DNA from: Desulfobacteraceae bacterium
GTDB taxonomy: Bacteria; Desulfobacterota; Desulfobacteria; Desulfobacterales; Desulfobacteraceae
Length of the DNA: 64,000 bases
Direction: 5' to 3'
Assembly: GCA_016743945.1 (NCBI GenBank)
Contig: JADGFI010000001.1
Span: 1 to 64,000, forward strand
How positions within the stretch are numbered: position 1 is the stretch's first letter; every line of letters starts with the position of its first letter. The notes under the pieces were generated by a model. That model was given only the letters and a program-made list of their open reading frames with translations, made no database searches and was not told where the DNA came from. A program made the translations under genes and the position numbers. Of this stretch, positions 18,255 to 26,625 are shown one piece after another.

Positions 18255-19127
18255 TTAGCTGTCGGCATGGCATTCGTTACAGGCAAGGGGGCCATATGCC
18301 GGCAGGATACTCTCATCGGTGACACCGGAGCGTTCAAGACCCTCTCTTTGGTCACGAAGGTCTCTGTGACATTCAATACAGGCTTTATGGTAAGCTGCCA
18401 GAAAGTATAGACTGTTTCTTTCATCATTAATATTTCTGGTTTTTTCATCGGCCTCCAATTGATCATGGCAACCGGATACGGTACAATTTTGAACGGGACT
18501 TTCACCATCCCACTCATGGTGGCAGGTTTGACAGGAATAGTCAAAATGCCCGCCATGGGGAAACTCAACCGGGGGCCGTTTTGCGTAACTGCCTTCCGGG
18601 GCCGTCAGGGTCAATGTGCCAAGGGGGATCTCAAGGGAATCCGTTGCGTTTTCCACGGCCCCGGGACTTGCCGGGTGACATTCTTCACAGGCGATGGGAG
18701 CTGTGAACCGGGACATGGCTTTTTTTGTGGACATTCCCTGGCTTTTGATCTTTTCCAATTCACTGCGATGACAATCCCGGCAGACCTTGTGATAGGCGCC
18801 GGTAAGCGATTTTATCCGTTTGGCATCCAGGGGGGTACTGCCCGGGGGTGAGGCCCATAATTTTTCATGGCAGCCGGCAGATGCACAGCCTTCCACAGGA
18901 CTTGCCTGGTCCCATTCGTGGTGGCAGCTTTTGCAGGAGAATTGAAAATGGGTTGAATGGGGGAACACAACCGGCGACCTCTTTGTTTGTGAATGTGCCG
19001 GCGCTGTGAGGGTCATGGTTCCTGTCGGCAATTGAAGTTTGTCCCCATCTTCCTGGGCAAAAATGAGAGAGTTGCCTGTCAGCAGAATGATTGCAAGGAC
19101 ATATGTAAAAATCACGTATCGCGTCAT
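18255..19127 (-). CDS. octahaem cytochrome made of two tandem c3-type tetrahaem domains
   Basis: About 290 residues. A signal peptide (MTRYVIFTYVLAIILLTGN) directs it to the periplasm. Two domains of about 110 residues repeat: each has CKSCHHEW/CQTCHHEW, a CX4CH motif (CASAGCH/CTVSGCH), then CRDCH/CIECH and CEECH/CNECH. This gives eight haem attachment sites. Both domains start with the same phrase (LPTGTMTLTAP, IPLGTLTLTAP), showing a duplication. The start at 19127 follows GAGGAG by seven bases; the frame is open to 19172 but that would precede the signal peptide. Such cytochromes carry periplasmic electrons between hydrogenases or formate dehydrogenases and membrane complexes in sulfate reducers. 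Confidence 0.9.
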   Translation of the reverse strand: MTRYVIFTYVLAIILLTGNSLIFAQEDGDKLQLPTGTMTLTAPAHSQTKRSPVVFPHSTHFQFSCKSCHHEWDQASPVEGCASAGCHEKLWASPPGSTPLDAKRIKSLTGAYHKVCRDCHRSELEKIKSQGMSTKKAMSRFTAPIACEECHPASPGAVENATDSLEIPLGTLTLTAPEGSYAKRPPVEFPHGGHFDYSCQTCHHEWDGESPVQNCTVSGCHDQLEADEKTRNINDERNSLYFLAAYHKACIECHRDLRDQREGLERSGVTDESILPAYGPLACNECHADS

Positions 19128-19395
19128 CGTATTTCTCCTCTGTAACGGATTGAACATCTGTTTGTGCTCCACACTTATGGAAAATTATACTTTACAGTGA
19201 TCTATAATAGGTGTTTTCGACAAAATCAATAAAGAATGTTTTGAAATTAAAAATATTTTATTGCATCCATTATTTTTCAGCACATGAAGTGGTGGCTGGG
19301 GGTGATAAAAGCAGAGATGGTTATCCTTGATCTGTCTGGCCCCTGTCTGTATAATAAAAGAATCAGGTGTTCACTTTTCTAAAAGGAGGAAAACC

Positions 19396-19734
19396 ATGCC
19401 CCTTAAGCACATTGTGGATGTAAAAGAGAAATTTGAGATCCAGACCTATGCCGAGCCCAAAAATTTGGACAGGCATACCCATATCCCTTTTTCCGGCTCT
19501 CCGAGAAAACACCCCATTGAAAAGGAGAAGATTCTTTTAATTGCAGATCCCTTTACAACCAGTACTTTCTACTATGAATTTAAAATTGCAGATATTGGAT
19601 TTGCCGAGGAATTGTCAAACATGACCAATATCGATGGAGATGCCGTCCCCATGGCCAGGATCTGGGTAAAAAAGCAATCTGTGGCGGTTCGGTGTACCCC
19701 ATTTATAGTGGATACCGTTGTTTTCCAGCCCTAG
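19396..19734 (+). CDS. small conserved protein of unknown function
   Basis: 112 residues beginning MPLKHIVDVKEKFEIQTY, behind a strong AAAGGAGG site. It contains HIPFSGSPRKHP and ILLIADPFTTSTFYYEF, and the ends are well ordered with no signal peptide or membrane segment. It looks like a soluble, well-conserved protein, and I recall similar short proteins in sulfate reducers, but I cannot assign a function. The frame remains open upstream to 19327 without a ribosome binding site. The stop is TAG. Confidence 0.7.
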   Translation: MPLKHIVDVKEKFEIQTYAEPKNLDRHTHIPFSGSPRKHPIEKEKILLIADPFTTSTFYYEFKIADIGFAEELSNMTNIDGDAVPMARIWVKKQSVAVRCTPFIVDTVVFQP

Positions 19735-19768
19735 AACTTTGGTGTACGTGTCTTCTCTCCCTTCGCGT

Positions 19769-19818
19769 CCTTTCCCTTGTCCGTCCGGATAAAGGGAAAA
19801 GGGCGCCTTTTTTTTTCA
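19769..19818 (+). terminator. probable terminator of the small conserved gene
   Basis: CCTTTCCCTT pairs with AAGGGAAAAGG across a short loop and is followed by GCGCC and a run of nine or more T residues. Fits an intrinsic terminator for the gene ending at 19734. Confidence 0.65.
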
Positions 19819-19894
19819 TGGTAAGAGATTTTAACCATGATGTGATGTCCTGGCAGCCAGGTTGTCTCTTTCTAAATCCTGCGATACAAAAGTT

Positions 19895-19940
19895 ATTATA
19901 GGTATATATAAGTGATAATAATCATATATTTACTTATAAT
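19895..19940. repeat. AT-rich inverted repeat, candidate operator
   Basis: ATTATAGGTATATATA at 19895-19910 is repeated in inverse orientation at 19925-19940 (reverse complement ATTATAAGTAAATATA), 14 of 16 positions matching, with a 14-base gap. It sits 130-175 bases before the oxidoreductase start. Arms of this length suggest a protein-binding site; ModE-type operators are also AT-rich inverted repeats, but I cannot name the factor. Confidence 0.5.
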
Positions 19941-20069
19941 GTTTTATTCTCTTGACTAAAAAGGGGCTTAAATATAAAAAATAACCATTGACGTTCCGGC
20001 AGGAAATCCGTTCTTTGGCGATTCTCAGCAATATATTGACAATCAACATTTTTTCAAAAGGGGATCAAG

Positions 20070-22790
20070 ATGATCAATAAAATTTTAAAGATAAATGGCA
20101 TACAAAGAACACTGGTGACGAATGAAGAAGATTTTCTCTCATCGGTGCTTCGTAATTCTCTGTTTTTAACCGGCGTTAAGATCGGCTGTGGGGAAGGCCA
20201 GTGCGGGGCCTGTAATGTGATTTTAAATTCCAAGCTGGTCCGGGCCTGCATTACCAAGATGAAGCGGGTGCCGGAGAATTCTGAAATCACCACCATTGAA
20301 GGCATTGGAACGCCGGATAATCTGCATCCCATCCAGGCTGCCTGGATTGTCCATGGGGGTGCCCAATGCGGTTTTTGTACCCCGGGGTTTATCGTTTCTT
20401 CCAAGGCGTTGCTGGATTCAAATCCAAATCCTAGTCGCGCTGATATTCGCGATTGGTTTCAAAAATACAAGAATGCCTGCCGGTGCACAGGCTACAAGCA
20501 GATCGTCGATTCGGTCATGGCGGCGGCCCGTGTGATCAACGGCGAGATGAGTCTTGCGGAATTGTATTTTAAATTACCCGAAGATGGTAGAATCTGGGGA
20601 TCCAATTATCCCAGACCCACAGCCGTTGCCAAGGTGACCGGCACCTGTGACTTTGGTGCGGACTTAGGGATCAAGATGCCGGAAGAAACCTTGAAACTGG
20701 CACTGGTACAGGCCAAGATCTCCCATGCCAATATCAAAAACATTGATGTGTCGGCGGCAGAAAAAATGCCCGGTGTTTTCAAGGTGGTCACCCACAAGGA
20801 TATTAAGGGTAAAAACAGGATAACCGGGCTCATCACTTTCCCTACCAACAAAGGGGATGGCTGGGATCGGCCCATTTTATGTGACAAAAAAGTATTCCAG
20901 TTCGGCGATGCCATTGCCATTGTCTGTGCAGACACAGAGAAAAATGCCAGGTCCGCCGCTGAAAAAGTTCATGTGGATCTGGAACCCCTGCCCGAATACA
21001 TGAGCGCACCGGCTGCCATGGCAGAAGATGCCATGGAAATCCATCCGGGCACCCCCAACATTTATTATACCCAGAAAATTCAGAAAGGAGAGGATACCGC
21101 TCCTTGTTTTGATGTGGCCCATGTGGTGATGGAAGATGATTTTTATGTGGGCCGTCAGCCCCATATGCCCATTGAGCCGGATGTGGGCTTTGCATATACC
21201 GGAGAAGACGGCAAGCTCACCATCCATTCCAAATCCATTGCCATTTTTTTGCATCACGCCATGATCGCACCAGGGATTGGCATTGATCCGGAACGTCTGA
21301 CCCTGATCCAGAACCCTGCCGGTAGCACCTTTGGATATAAGTTTTCCCCCACCATGGAAGCCTTGTTAGGGGTTGCAGCCCTGGCCACGGGCAAGCCCGT
21401 GTTTTTAAATTATGACTGGTACCAGCAGCAAACCTATACGGGCAAGCGCTCTCCCTTCTTTATTAATTTGAGGTTGGCTGCCGATAAACAGGGCAAACTG
21501 CTGGGCATGGAAACGGATTGGAGTGTCGATCACGGACCCTATTCTGAATTCGGCGATCTGGTTACCCTTAGGGGGGCCCAGTTTATTGGTGCCGGGTATG
21601 ATATTCCCAGTATCCGGGGGGAAGGGCGGACGGTTTGTACCAACCATGCCTGGGGATCTGCCTTCCGGGGATTTGGATCTCCCCAGAGCGAGTTTGCCTC
21701 GGAAGTGCTCATGGATATGCTGGCGGAAAAATTAAACATGGACCCCTTTGACCTGAGATTTAAAAATGTGTATCGACAGGGAGCGACCACCCCCACGGGT
21801 CAAGTGCCCGACAGTTACAGCCTGGTGGAGATGCTTGAAAAAATAAAACCCAAATATGAGGCGGCCAGGCAAAAGGCTAAAAAGAGCACCACGGACGCTG
21901 AAAAATACGGGGTGGGTCTTTCCATCGGCGTTTATGGCTGCGGCCTTGACGGGCCGGATGGTTCAGAGGCAAAGGTGTGTTTGAACCCGGACAATAGTGT
22001 CACCCTTTTTAATTCCTGGGAGGACCATGGTCAGGGCGCGGATAGCGGTTCCCTGGGAACGGCCCATGAGGCATTGCTTCCCCTTGGCATCACCCCGGAA
22101 AACATCCATTTGGTGATGAATGATACCTCAAAGGTTCCCAACAGCGGACCTGCCGGTGGCAGCCGTTCCCAGGTGGTAACCGGCCAGGCCATCAAGGCGG
22201 CCTGCGAGATGCTGCTGGGAGCCATGCGGAAAAGTGACGGCAGTTTTCGGAATCATGACGAGATGAAACAAGAAAATATTCCCCTTGAATATACGGGTGC
22301 CTGGACAGCACCGGCCACCGAGTGCGATGAAAACGGTCAGGGAAGTCCTTTTGCAGCTTATATGTACGGTGTCTTTCTGGCTGAAGTGGCCGTGGAAGTT
22401 GCCACGGGTAAAACCCGGATTCACAAAATGACGGCAGTGGCAGACATCGGCAGGATCAACAACCAGCTGACCGTGGATGGCCAGATGTACGGTGGTCTTG
22501 CCCAGGCCATGGGGCTTGCACTTTCCGAGGATTATGAGGACATTAAAAAGCATTCCACCATGATGGGGGCAGGATTTCCCTATATCAAAACCATACCTGA
22601 TGATATGGAGCTGATCTATGTTCAGTCCCCAAGGGAGCACGGTCCTTTTGGTGCTTCCGGTGTGGGGGAACTGCCGTTAACATCCCCCCATGCGGCCATT
22701 ATTAATGGGATTTACAATGCCTGTGGCGTCCGGATCAAACGGTTGCCCGCCACTCCGGACAAGGTGCTGGCAGGCCTTTTAGCCTTGTAA
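20070..22790 (+). CDS. mop: molybdenum aldehyde oxidoreductase (Mop type, xanthine oxidase family)
   Basis: 906 residues, essentially the length of the Desulfovibrio gigas aldehyde oxidoreductase. The first [2Fe-2S] domain carries CGEGQCGACNV near residue 45. The second carries CGFCTPGFIV and CRCTGYKQIVDSV at about 100-150. The remainder is the molybdopterin-cytosine-dinucleotide domain, ending with EHGPFGASGVGELPL, where the final glutamate is the catalytic base. It oxidises aldehydes to carboxylic acids in the cytoplasm and passes electrons through its Fe-S clusters. It heads a six-gene operon and is eight bases from the redox protein that likely accepts its electrons. Confidence 0.93.
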   Translation: MINKILKINGIQRTLVTNEEDFLSSVLRNSLFLTGVKIGCGEGQCGACNVILNSKLVRACITKMKRVPENSEITTIEGIGTPDNLHPIQAAWIVHGGAQCGFCTPGFIVSSKALLDSNPNPSRADIRDWFQKYKNACRCTGYKQIVDSVMAAARVINGEMSLAELYFKLPEDGRIWGSNYPRPTAVAKVTGTCDFGADLGIKMPEETLKLALVQAKISHANIKNIDVSAAEKMPGVFKVVTHKDIKGKNRITGLITFPTNKGDGWDRPILCDKKVFQFGDAIAIVCADTEKNARSAAEKVHVDLEPLPEYMSAPAAMAEDAMEIHPGTPNIYYTQKIQKGEDTAPCFDVAHVVMEDDFYVGRQPHMPIEPDVGFAYTGEDGKLTIHSKSIAIFLHHAMIAPGIGIDPERLTLIQNPAGSTFGYKFSPTMEALLGVAALATGKPVFLNYDWYQQQTYTGKRSPFFINLRLAADKQGKLLGMETDWSVDHGPYSEFGDLVTLRGAQFIGAGYDIPSIRGEGRTVCTNHAWGSAFRGFGSPQSEFASEVLMDMLAEKLNMDPFDLRFKNVYRQGATTPTGQVPDSYSLVEMLEKIKPKYEAARQKAKKSTTDAEKYGVGLSIGVYGCGLDGPDGSEAKVCLNPDNSVTLFNSWEDHGQGADSGSLGTAHEALLPLGITPENIHLVMNDTSKVPNSGPAGGSRSQVVTGQAIKAACEMLLGAMRKSDGSFRNHDEMKQENIPLEYTGAWTAPATECDENGQGSPFAAYMYGVFLAEVAVEVATGKTRIHKMTAVADIGRINNQLTVDGQMYGGLAQAMGLALSEDYEDIKKHSTMMGAGFPYIKTIPDDMELIYVQSPREHGPFGASGVGELPLTSPHAAIINGIYNACGVRIKRLPATPDKVLAGLLAL

Positions 22791-22798
22791 GAGACCCC

Positions 22799-25420
22799 AT
22801 GGAACAAGATGACTTAAGCGCCTTTGAAAAAAAATGTATCCAGGAGGAACTGGCATTCTGTGCAGCTGCCTGTCCTTTTCATGTGGATATCAAAGCCTTT
22901 CTGGGCCACATGGCAAAACGAGAAGTGGACAAGGCCTTCAAGATCATCGAACGAAGCCTTCCTTTGCCGGAAATTTTGGCCAGGATCTGCGACCACCCCT
23001 GTGAAAACCAGTGTATCCGAAAGGCTCTGGATGCCCCCATCGCCATTGGTTTACTTGAACGTGCCTGTGTCACAAGTCCGCACAAAGAGAAAAAAAGATT
23101 TTTATTGCCGGCCAGGGGAAAGACAGTGGCGATATGGGGAAGCGGCCTGAGCAGCCTCATCGTTGCCTGGGATCTTTGCTTGAAAGGATATGGGGTAACT
23201 GTTTTTGACCCGGTCTCTGTTTTTGGCGGCAATCTGCGAAATCTTGACGAGACGGTTTTACCGGCCTCCATTCTGATTCAGGAAATCAAGCGATTGGAAA
23301 TCTTTGGGGTGAAATTTAAGGGGGGGGTGTTTTTGGACGCACCTCTTTTACACGAGGTGACCCAGTCCTTTGATGCCCTGTACCTGGGATGTGACCCTCC
23401 GGGGGACCCCTATCCGGGGATTGTTTATGACGACACCGGCAGACCCGAGGTGGATCCTTTCTTACTTCAGACATCGGATTCCAGGATTTTTGCCGGTGGA
23501 TTTTTAGACTCCGGTGGGGCGACCAACCCGGATGCCTGCCCCATCGCCCATGCGGCCCAGGGCAGAAAGGCCGCCACCACCATTGACCGGGTTTTGGCCC
23601 AGGTGTCTGTTACCGCTGGCAGGGAAAAGGAAGGCGCCTGTACCACCCGGTTGACAACGGATATAAGTCGGGTGGAATTTAACCCCCCCATTGATTTTAG
23701 GTGTGATCCAAATGATCCCGGGGCTGGGTATGACCTTGAAAAAGCGGGTCAGGAAGCCCTGCGATGTATCCAGTGCGATTGTTCCCGCTGTGTCCGGGTT
23801 TGCCCCTATATTGAGTCTTTCAAGGGATTTCCCGGCCGATATGCCAGGGAAATTTATAATAATGCTGCCATTGTCATGGGAGACAAAAAGGCCAATCTGC
23901 TGATCAATTCCTGCAGCCTTTGTTCCCTGTGCGAAACGGTATGTCCCCATGATTTTTCCATGGCAGACCTCTGCCTTTCGGCCAGGCAGGAAATGGTGGC
24001 GGCAGGAAAAATGCCGGTTTCCGCCCATGAATTTGCCTTGCAGGAGATGGCCCATGCCGCAGGCGAGGCCTGCTTTTTTGCCCGCCATGCTCCGGGAGCA
24101 GATGCCTCTGCCCATATTTTTTTCCCGGGGTGTCAATTGCTGGGGTCCTCTCCTGACCAGGTGGTAAGTATTTATGATTTTTTAAGGAAACATCTGCCCG
24201 GCCCCACCGGATTTGTGTCAGGCTGCTGTGGTGCCCCCGGGGTGTGGGCTGGCCAGACAGCCCTGGCCGCAGAAGCCCTGGTGCCCTTTAAAAATTTTTG
24301 GGAAGCCTCGGGCAGGCCCCCTGTTATCACGGCCTGTACCTCCTGTACAAAGATGCTTGCCCAGGGGCTTGAAGGGGTGAGCATCACCTCTTTGTTCCAG
24401 TTGATGGTTACAGAGCCTCTTTTGGGCCCGGTGAAGGATGTGCGGCCAGCCGATTTTTTGTCCGACTCCATCAGCATCATTGATCCTTGCACCGCCAGAA
24501 AGGATGGGGTGGTTCAGGCCGCCGTGCGAACCCTTGTAACATCCGCCGGTATTAAGGTCTGCGAGCTTCCGGCCGCAGGAAAACTTACCGAATGCTGCGG
24601 GTTTGGCGGGCTTGCCTTTAATGCAAACCCAGATCTGTCAAAAAAAATAATTGGGCAGCGGGCGGCCCAGAGTGACCGGGATTTTTTGGCTTATTGTGCC
24701 ATGTGCCGGGACCGGCTGGCATCCACCGGAAAAAAGGTGGCCCATGTTCTGGATCTTTTCTGGCCGTCAACGGATCATCCGGAAGACCGAGATGATCCGG
24801 GATTTTCCCTGCGCCATGATAATCTTGCCCGGGCCCGGCAAAAGATGCTGGTCACTGTCTGGAAGGAGACCGGCAGCCAACAACAAGGGTCAAAACAAGG
24901 GTTAAAAAAAAGACACCTTCTCATCAACCCGGAAGTGGCAAGGGTATTGGAAGATAGGTTTATTTTGGTTTCTGACATCCAAAAGGTGATGGGGCAATTT
25001 GAGTCGGGTGCCGATCATTTTGTTCGCCCTGAAAGCAAGAGCCTGATCTGTTTTTACCGGCCAATGCGGGTTTGTTTCTGGGTGGAATTTAGAAAAGAAC
25101 CCAATGGGAAAGCGAATGGGAGATACGAAATTTTGAACGCCTGGAGCCATCGGATGGCGGTGGTTGCCAACCATGAGTTTGAACCGGGCATGACCCATGG
25201 TATACCGGTTCATGGCACACCGATTCATGGCGCTGAGAGCCAAGTGTTGTGCAATACCTGTAATAAAATTTTAACGCCATATAAAAACCATGTGGAATAT
25301 CTGGGCAGCCGGTTTGACGTGGCAATGCCGCAATGCCGTGGCTGCGGAATTGTCTACGTCTCCCAGGACCTGGCCCGGGGAAAGATGGGGGAGGTTGAAA
25401 AAATCCTTGAAGACAAATAA
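22799..25420 (+). CDS. multidomain Fe-S / flavin / CCG-domain redox protein (DVU_1558-DVU_1557-like fusion)
   Basis: 873 residues. (1) Residues 1-100: cysteine-rich double-cluster N-terminus (CAAACPFHVDIKAF, CDHPCENQC) as in GltD-like proteins. (2) 105-250: FAD/NAD fold (VAIWGSGLSSLIVAWDLCLKG), seemingly shortened. (3) 320-390: two [4Fe-4S] motifs (CIQCDCSRCVRVCP, CSLCSLCETVCP). (4) 430-640: two CCG repeats as in HdrB (FFPGCQLLGSS..GCCG; CCGFGG..CAMC). (5) 700-873: a C-terminal domain with CNTCNK and CRGCG pairs. It should shuttle electrons between the aldehyde oxidoreductase and an unknown partner. In D. vulgaris I recall the last domain as a separate gene (DVU_1557), so this may be a fusion; that comparison is from memory. 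Confidence 0.8.
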   Translation: MEQDDLSAFEKKCIQEELAFCAAACPFHVDIKAFLGHMAKREVDKAFKIIERSLPLPEILARICDHPCENQCIRKALDAPIAIGLLERACVTSPHKEKKRFLLPARGKTVAIWGSGLSSLIVAWDLCLKGYGVTVFDPVSVFGGNLRNLDETVLPASILIQEIKRLEIFGVKFKGGVFLDAPLLHEVTQSFDALYLGCDPPGDPYPGIVYDDTGRPEVDPFLLQTSDSRIFAGGFLDSGGATNPDACPIAHAAQGRKAATTIDRVLAQVSVTAGREKEGACTTRLTTDISRVEFNPPIDFRCDPNDPGAGYDLEKAGQEALRCIQCDCSRCVRVCPYIESFKGFPGRYAREIYNNAAIVMGDKKANLLINSCSLCSLCETVCPHDFSMADLCLSARQEMVAAGKMPVSAHEFALQEMAHAAGEACFFARHAPGADASAHIFFPGCQLLGSSPDQVVSIYDFLRKHLPGPTGFVSGCCGAPGVWAGQTALAAEALVPFKNFWEASGRPPVITACTSCTKMLAQGLEGVSITSLFQLMVTEPLLGPVKDVRPADFLSDSISIIDPCTARKDGVVQAAVRTLVTSAGIKVCELPAAGKLTECCGFGGLAFNANPDLSKKIIGQRAAQSDRDFLAYCAMCRDRLASTGKKVAHVLDLFWPSTDHPEDRDDPGFSLRHDNLARARQKMLVTVWKETGSQQQGSKQGLKKRHLLINPEVARVLEDRFILVSDIQKVMGQFESGADHFVRPESKSLICFYRPMRVCFWVEFRKEPNGKANGRYEILNAWSHRMAVVANHEFEPGMTHGIPVHGTPIHGAESQVLCNTCNKILTPYKNHVEYLGSRFDVAMPQCRGCGIVYVSQDLARGKMGEVEKILEDK

Positions 25421-25451
25421 GCTTGTACCCAATGTGGGAGACCCGTTTGAA

Positions 25452-26213
25452 ATGGGCCAGGTTCCTTTTTTGTTCAGACAAAAGGCATTGACCGCTGTGA
25501 GCGGTTCCACCCTGCGGCCCGGGGGGCTAACGCTCACTGAAAGCGCCGTGGATGTTTGCGGTTTTGATCATACCCACTTTGTGCTGGATGCCGGATGTGG
25601 TTGTGGAACCACCACCCGGCATCTTTGGGAAAAGTACCAAATCAGGTCCATGGGAACGGATATATCCCCTGATATATCCACTGATATGAAGTGGGCTGGA
25701 AAAAAAGCAGATCCCTTTTCCCGGGGCACAGGGCCTGGGCTTGCACGGTCCAGGCTGCCGGCCCTTCCCTTTAAATCCCGGGTGTTCAACGGTATTTTTT
25801 GCGAATGTGTGCTTTCTTTGATACCGGACAAGCAGACCTGCCTGGCTGAGTTTTTCCGCCTGCTCAAAACAAACGGGAAACTGGTCATAACCGACCTTTA
25901 TATTCCCCAGTTGTTTGAGAATAGAATCGCTCCCATGAGAAATATTCAGCCCACTTCATGCATAGACGGGGCCCTGACCCTTATGGATTTGATACGGTTG
26001 ATTGAAGGTGCAGGTTTTAAGGTTGATATCATCGAAGATCATACCCGGCTGTTGAAACAGATGGCCGGGCAAATGGTGTTTGAACACGGCAGTTTGAATA
26101 ATTTCTGGGACAAGGTGACGGGCAGCATCTGTGACAATTCTTTGTCCAGGGCTTGCAAAAACGGCACGCTTCGCCCGGGGTATTGCATGATAATCGCAGG
26201 TAAATATGAATGA
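25452..26213 (+). CDS. SAM-dependent methyltransferase (TrsM / DVU_1556 type)
   Basis: About 253 residues from the ATG at 25452. The class I methyltransferase motif is VLDAGCGCGTTTRHL; later RLPALPFKSRVFNGIFCEC and KTNGKLVITDLYIP mark motifs III-IV. The segment TLRPGGLTLTESAVD just before the core is distinctive of the family in this cluster. The start is uncertain: the frame is open far upstream into the preceding gene, and TTG 25407 (behind GGGGGAGG) or GTG 25434 are alternatives. Its end overlaps the next gene by eight bases. Its substrate, and whether it really methylates, are unknown. Confidence 0.72.
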   Translation: MGQVPFLFRQKALTAVSGSTLRPGGLTLTESAVDVCGFDHTHFVLDAGCGCGTTTRHLWEKYQIRSMGTDISPDISTDMKWAGKKADPFSRGTGPGLARSRLPALPFKSRVFNGIFCECVLSLIPDKQTCLAEFFRLLKTNGKLVITDLYIPQLFENRIAPMRNIQPTSCIDGALTLMDLIRLIEGAGFKVDIIEDHTRLLKQMAGQMVFEHGSLNNFWDKVTGSICDNSLSRACKNGTLRPGYCMIIAGKYE

Positions 26214-26625
26214 TATTCAGATATTAAAATTAAAAGCCCGGGGGGATTGCTGCAGCCAGATCATGGTGTGCATGGTGTTGGATTTGATGGACAAAGAAAA
26301 CCAGGAACTATTAGATTTTGCAAGGGGATTGTGCATGGGCGGTGGAATGGAACAAGGCCCCTGCGGTATTCTCACGGCAGGAATGTGTATTCTTGCCCTG
26401 TATGCGAAAAAAGACAAGGACCGGCTGGCCCTCATGCAGGAATCCTTTCTGTCTTTTTTCCAGACAGCCGCCCCCACAGGAATTAACTGCAGACAAATTA
26501 CGGGGGACAGCTTTCCTGAATTAAATCCTGGCACCTGCGGTCCTTTGTTGGCTGCTGCGTATTCACAGATTCTCTCGATTCTTGTGGAAAACGATTTTGA
26601 CCCGGCCGATGATTCAGATGGGTAA
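26206..26625 (+). CDS. C-GCAxxG-C-C family protein (DVU_1555 type)
   Basis: 139 residues with the spaced cysteine pattern of C_GCAxxG_C_C proteins: ARGDCCSQIMV, GLCMGGGMEQGPCGIL and NPGTCGPLL. Such small proteins are thought to bind a metal cluster or participate in redox chemistry. ATG 26206 overlaps the methyltransferase stop by eight bases and the radical SAM start by eight bases, so it is firmly embedded in the operon. No biochemical role is known to me. Confidence 0.78.
   Translation: MNDIQILKLKARGDCCSQIMVCMVLDLMDKENQELLDFARGLCMGGGMEQGPCGILTAGMCILALYAKKDKDRLALMQESFLSFFQTAAPTGINCRQITGDSFPELNPGTCGPLLAAAYSQILSILVENDFDPADDSDG

Larger units (their letters stand above)
19735..20069. other. 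regulatory region upstream of the aldehyde oxidoreductase operon
   Basis: 335 bases without a gene. From left to right it holds a probable terminator (19769-19818), a long AT-rich inverted repeat (19895-19940) and a stretch leading to the AAAAGGGGATCAAG ribosome binding site of the oxidoreductase gene. I looked for a sigma-54 -24/-12 pair here and did not find one, nor a recognisable molybdenum-cofactor riboswitch. Confidence 0.55.

Noticed and set aside
19940-20060. A sigma-54 promoter for the aldehyde oxidoreductase operon
   Set aside because: CCGGCAGG and TTGGCGATT look slightly similar to a -24 element, but no GC dinucleotide of a -12 element lies at the right distance.
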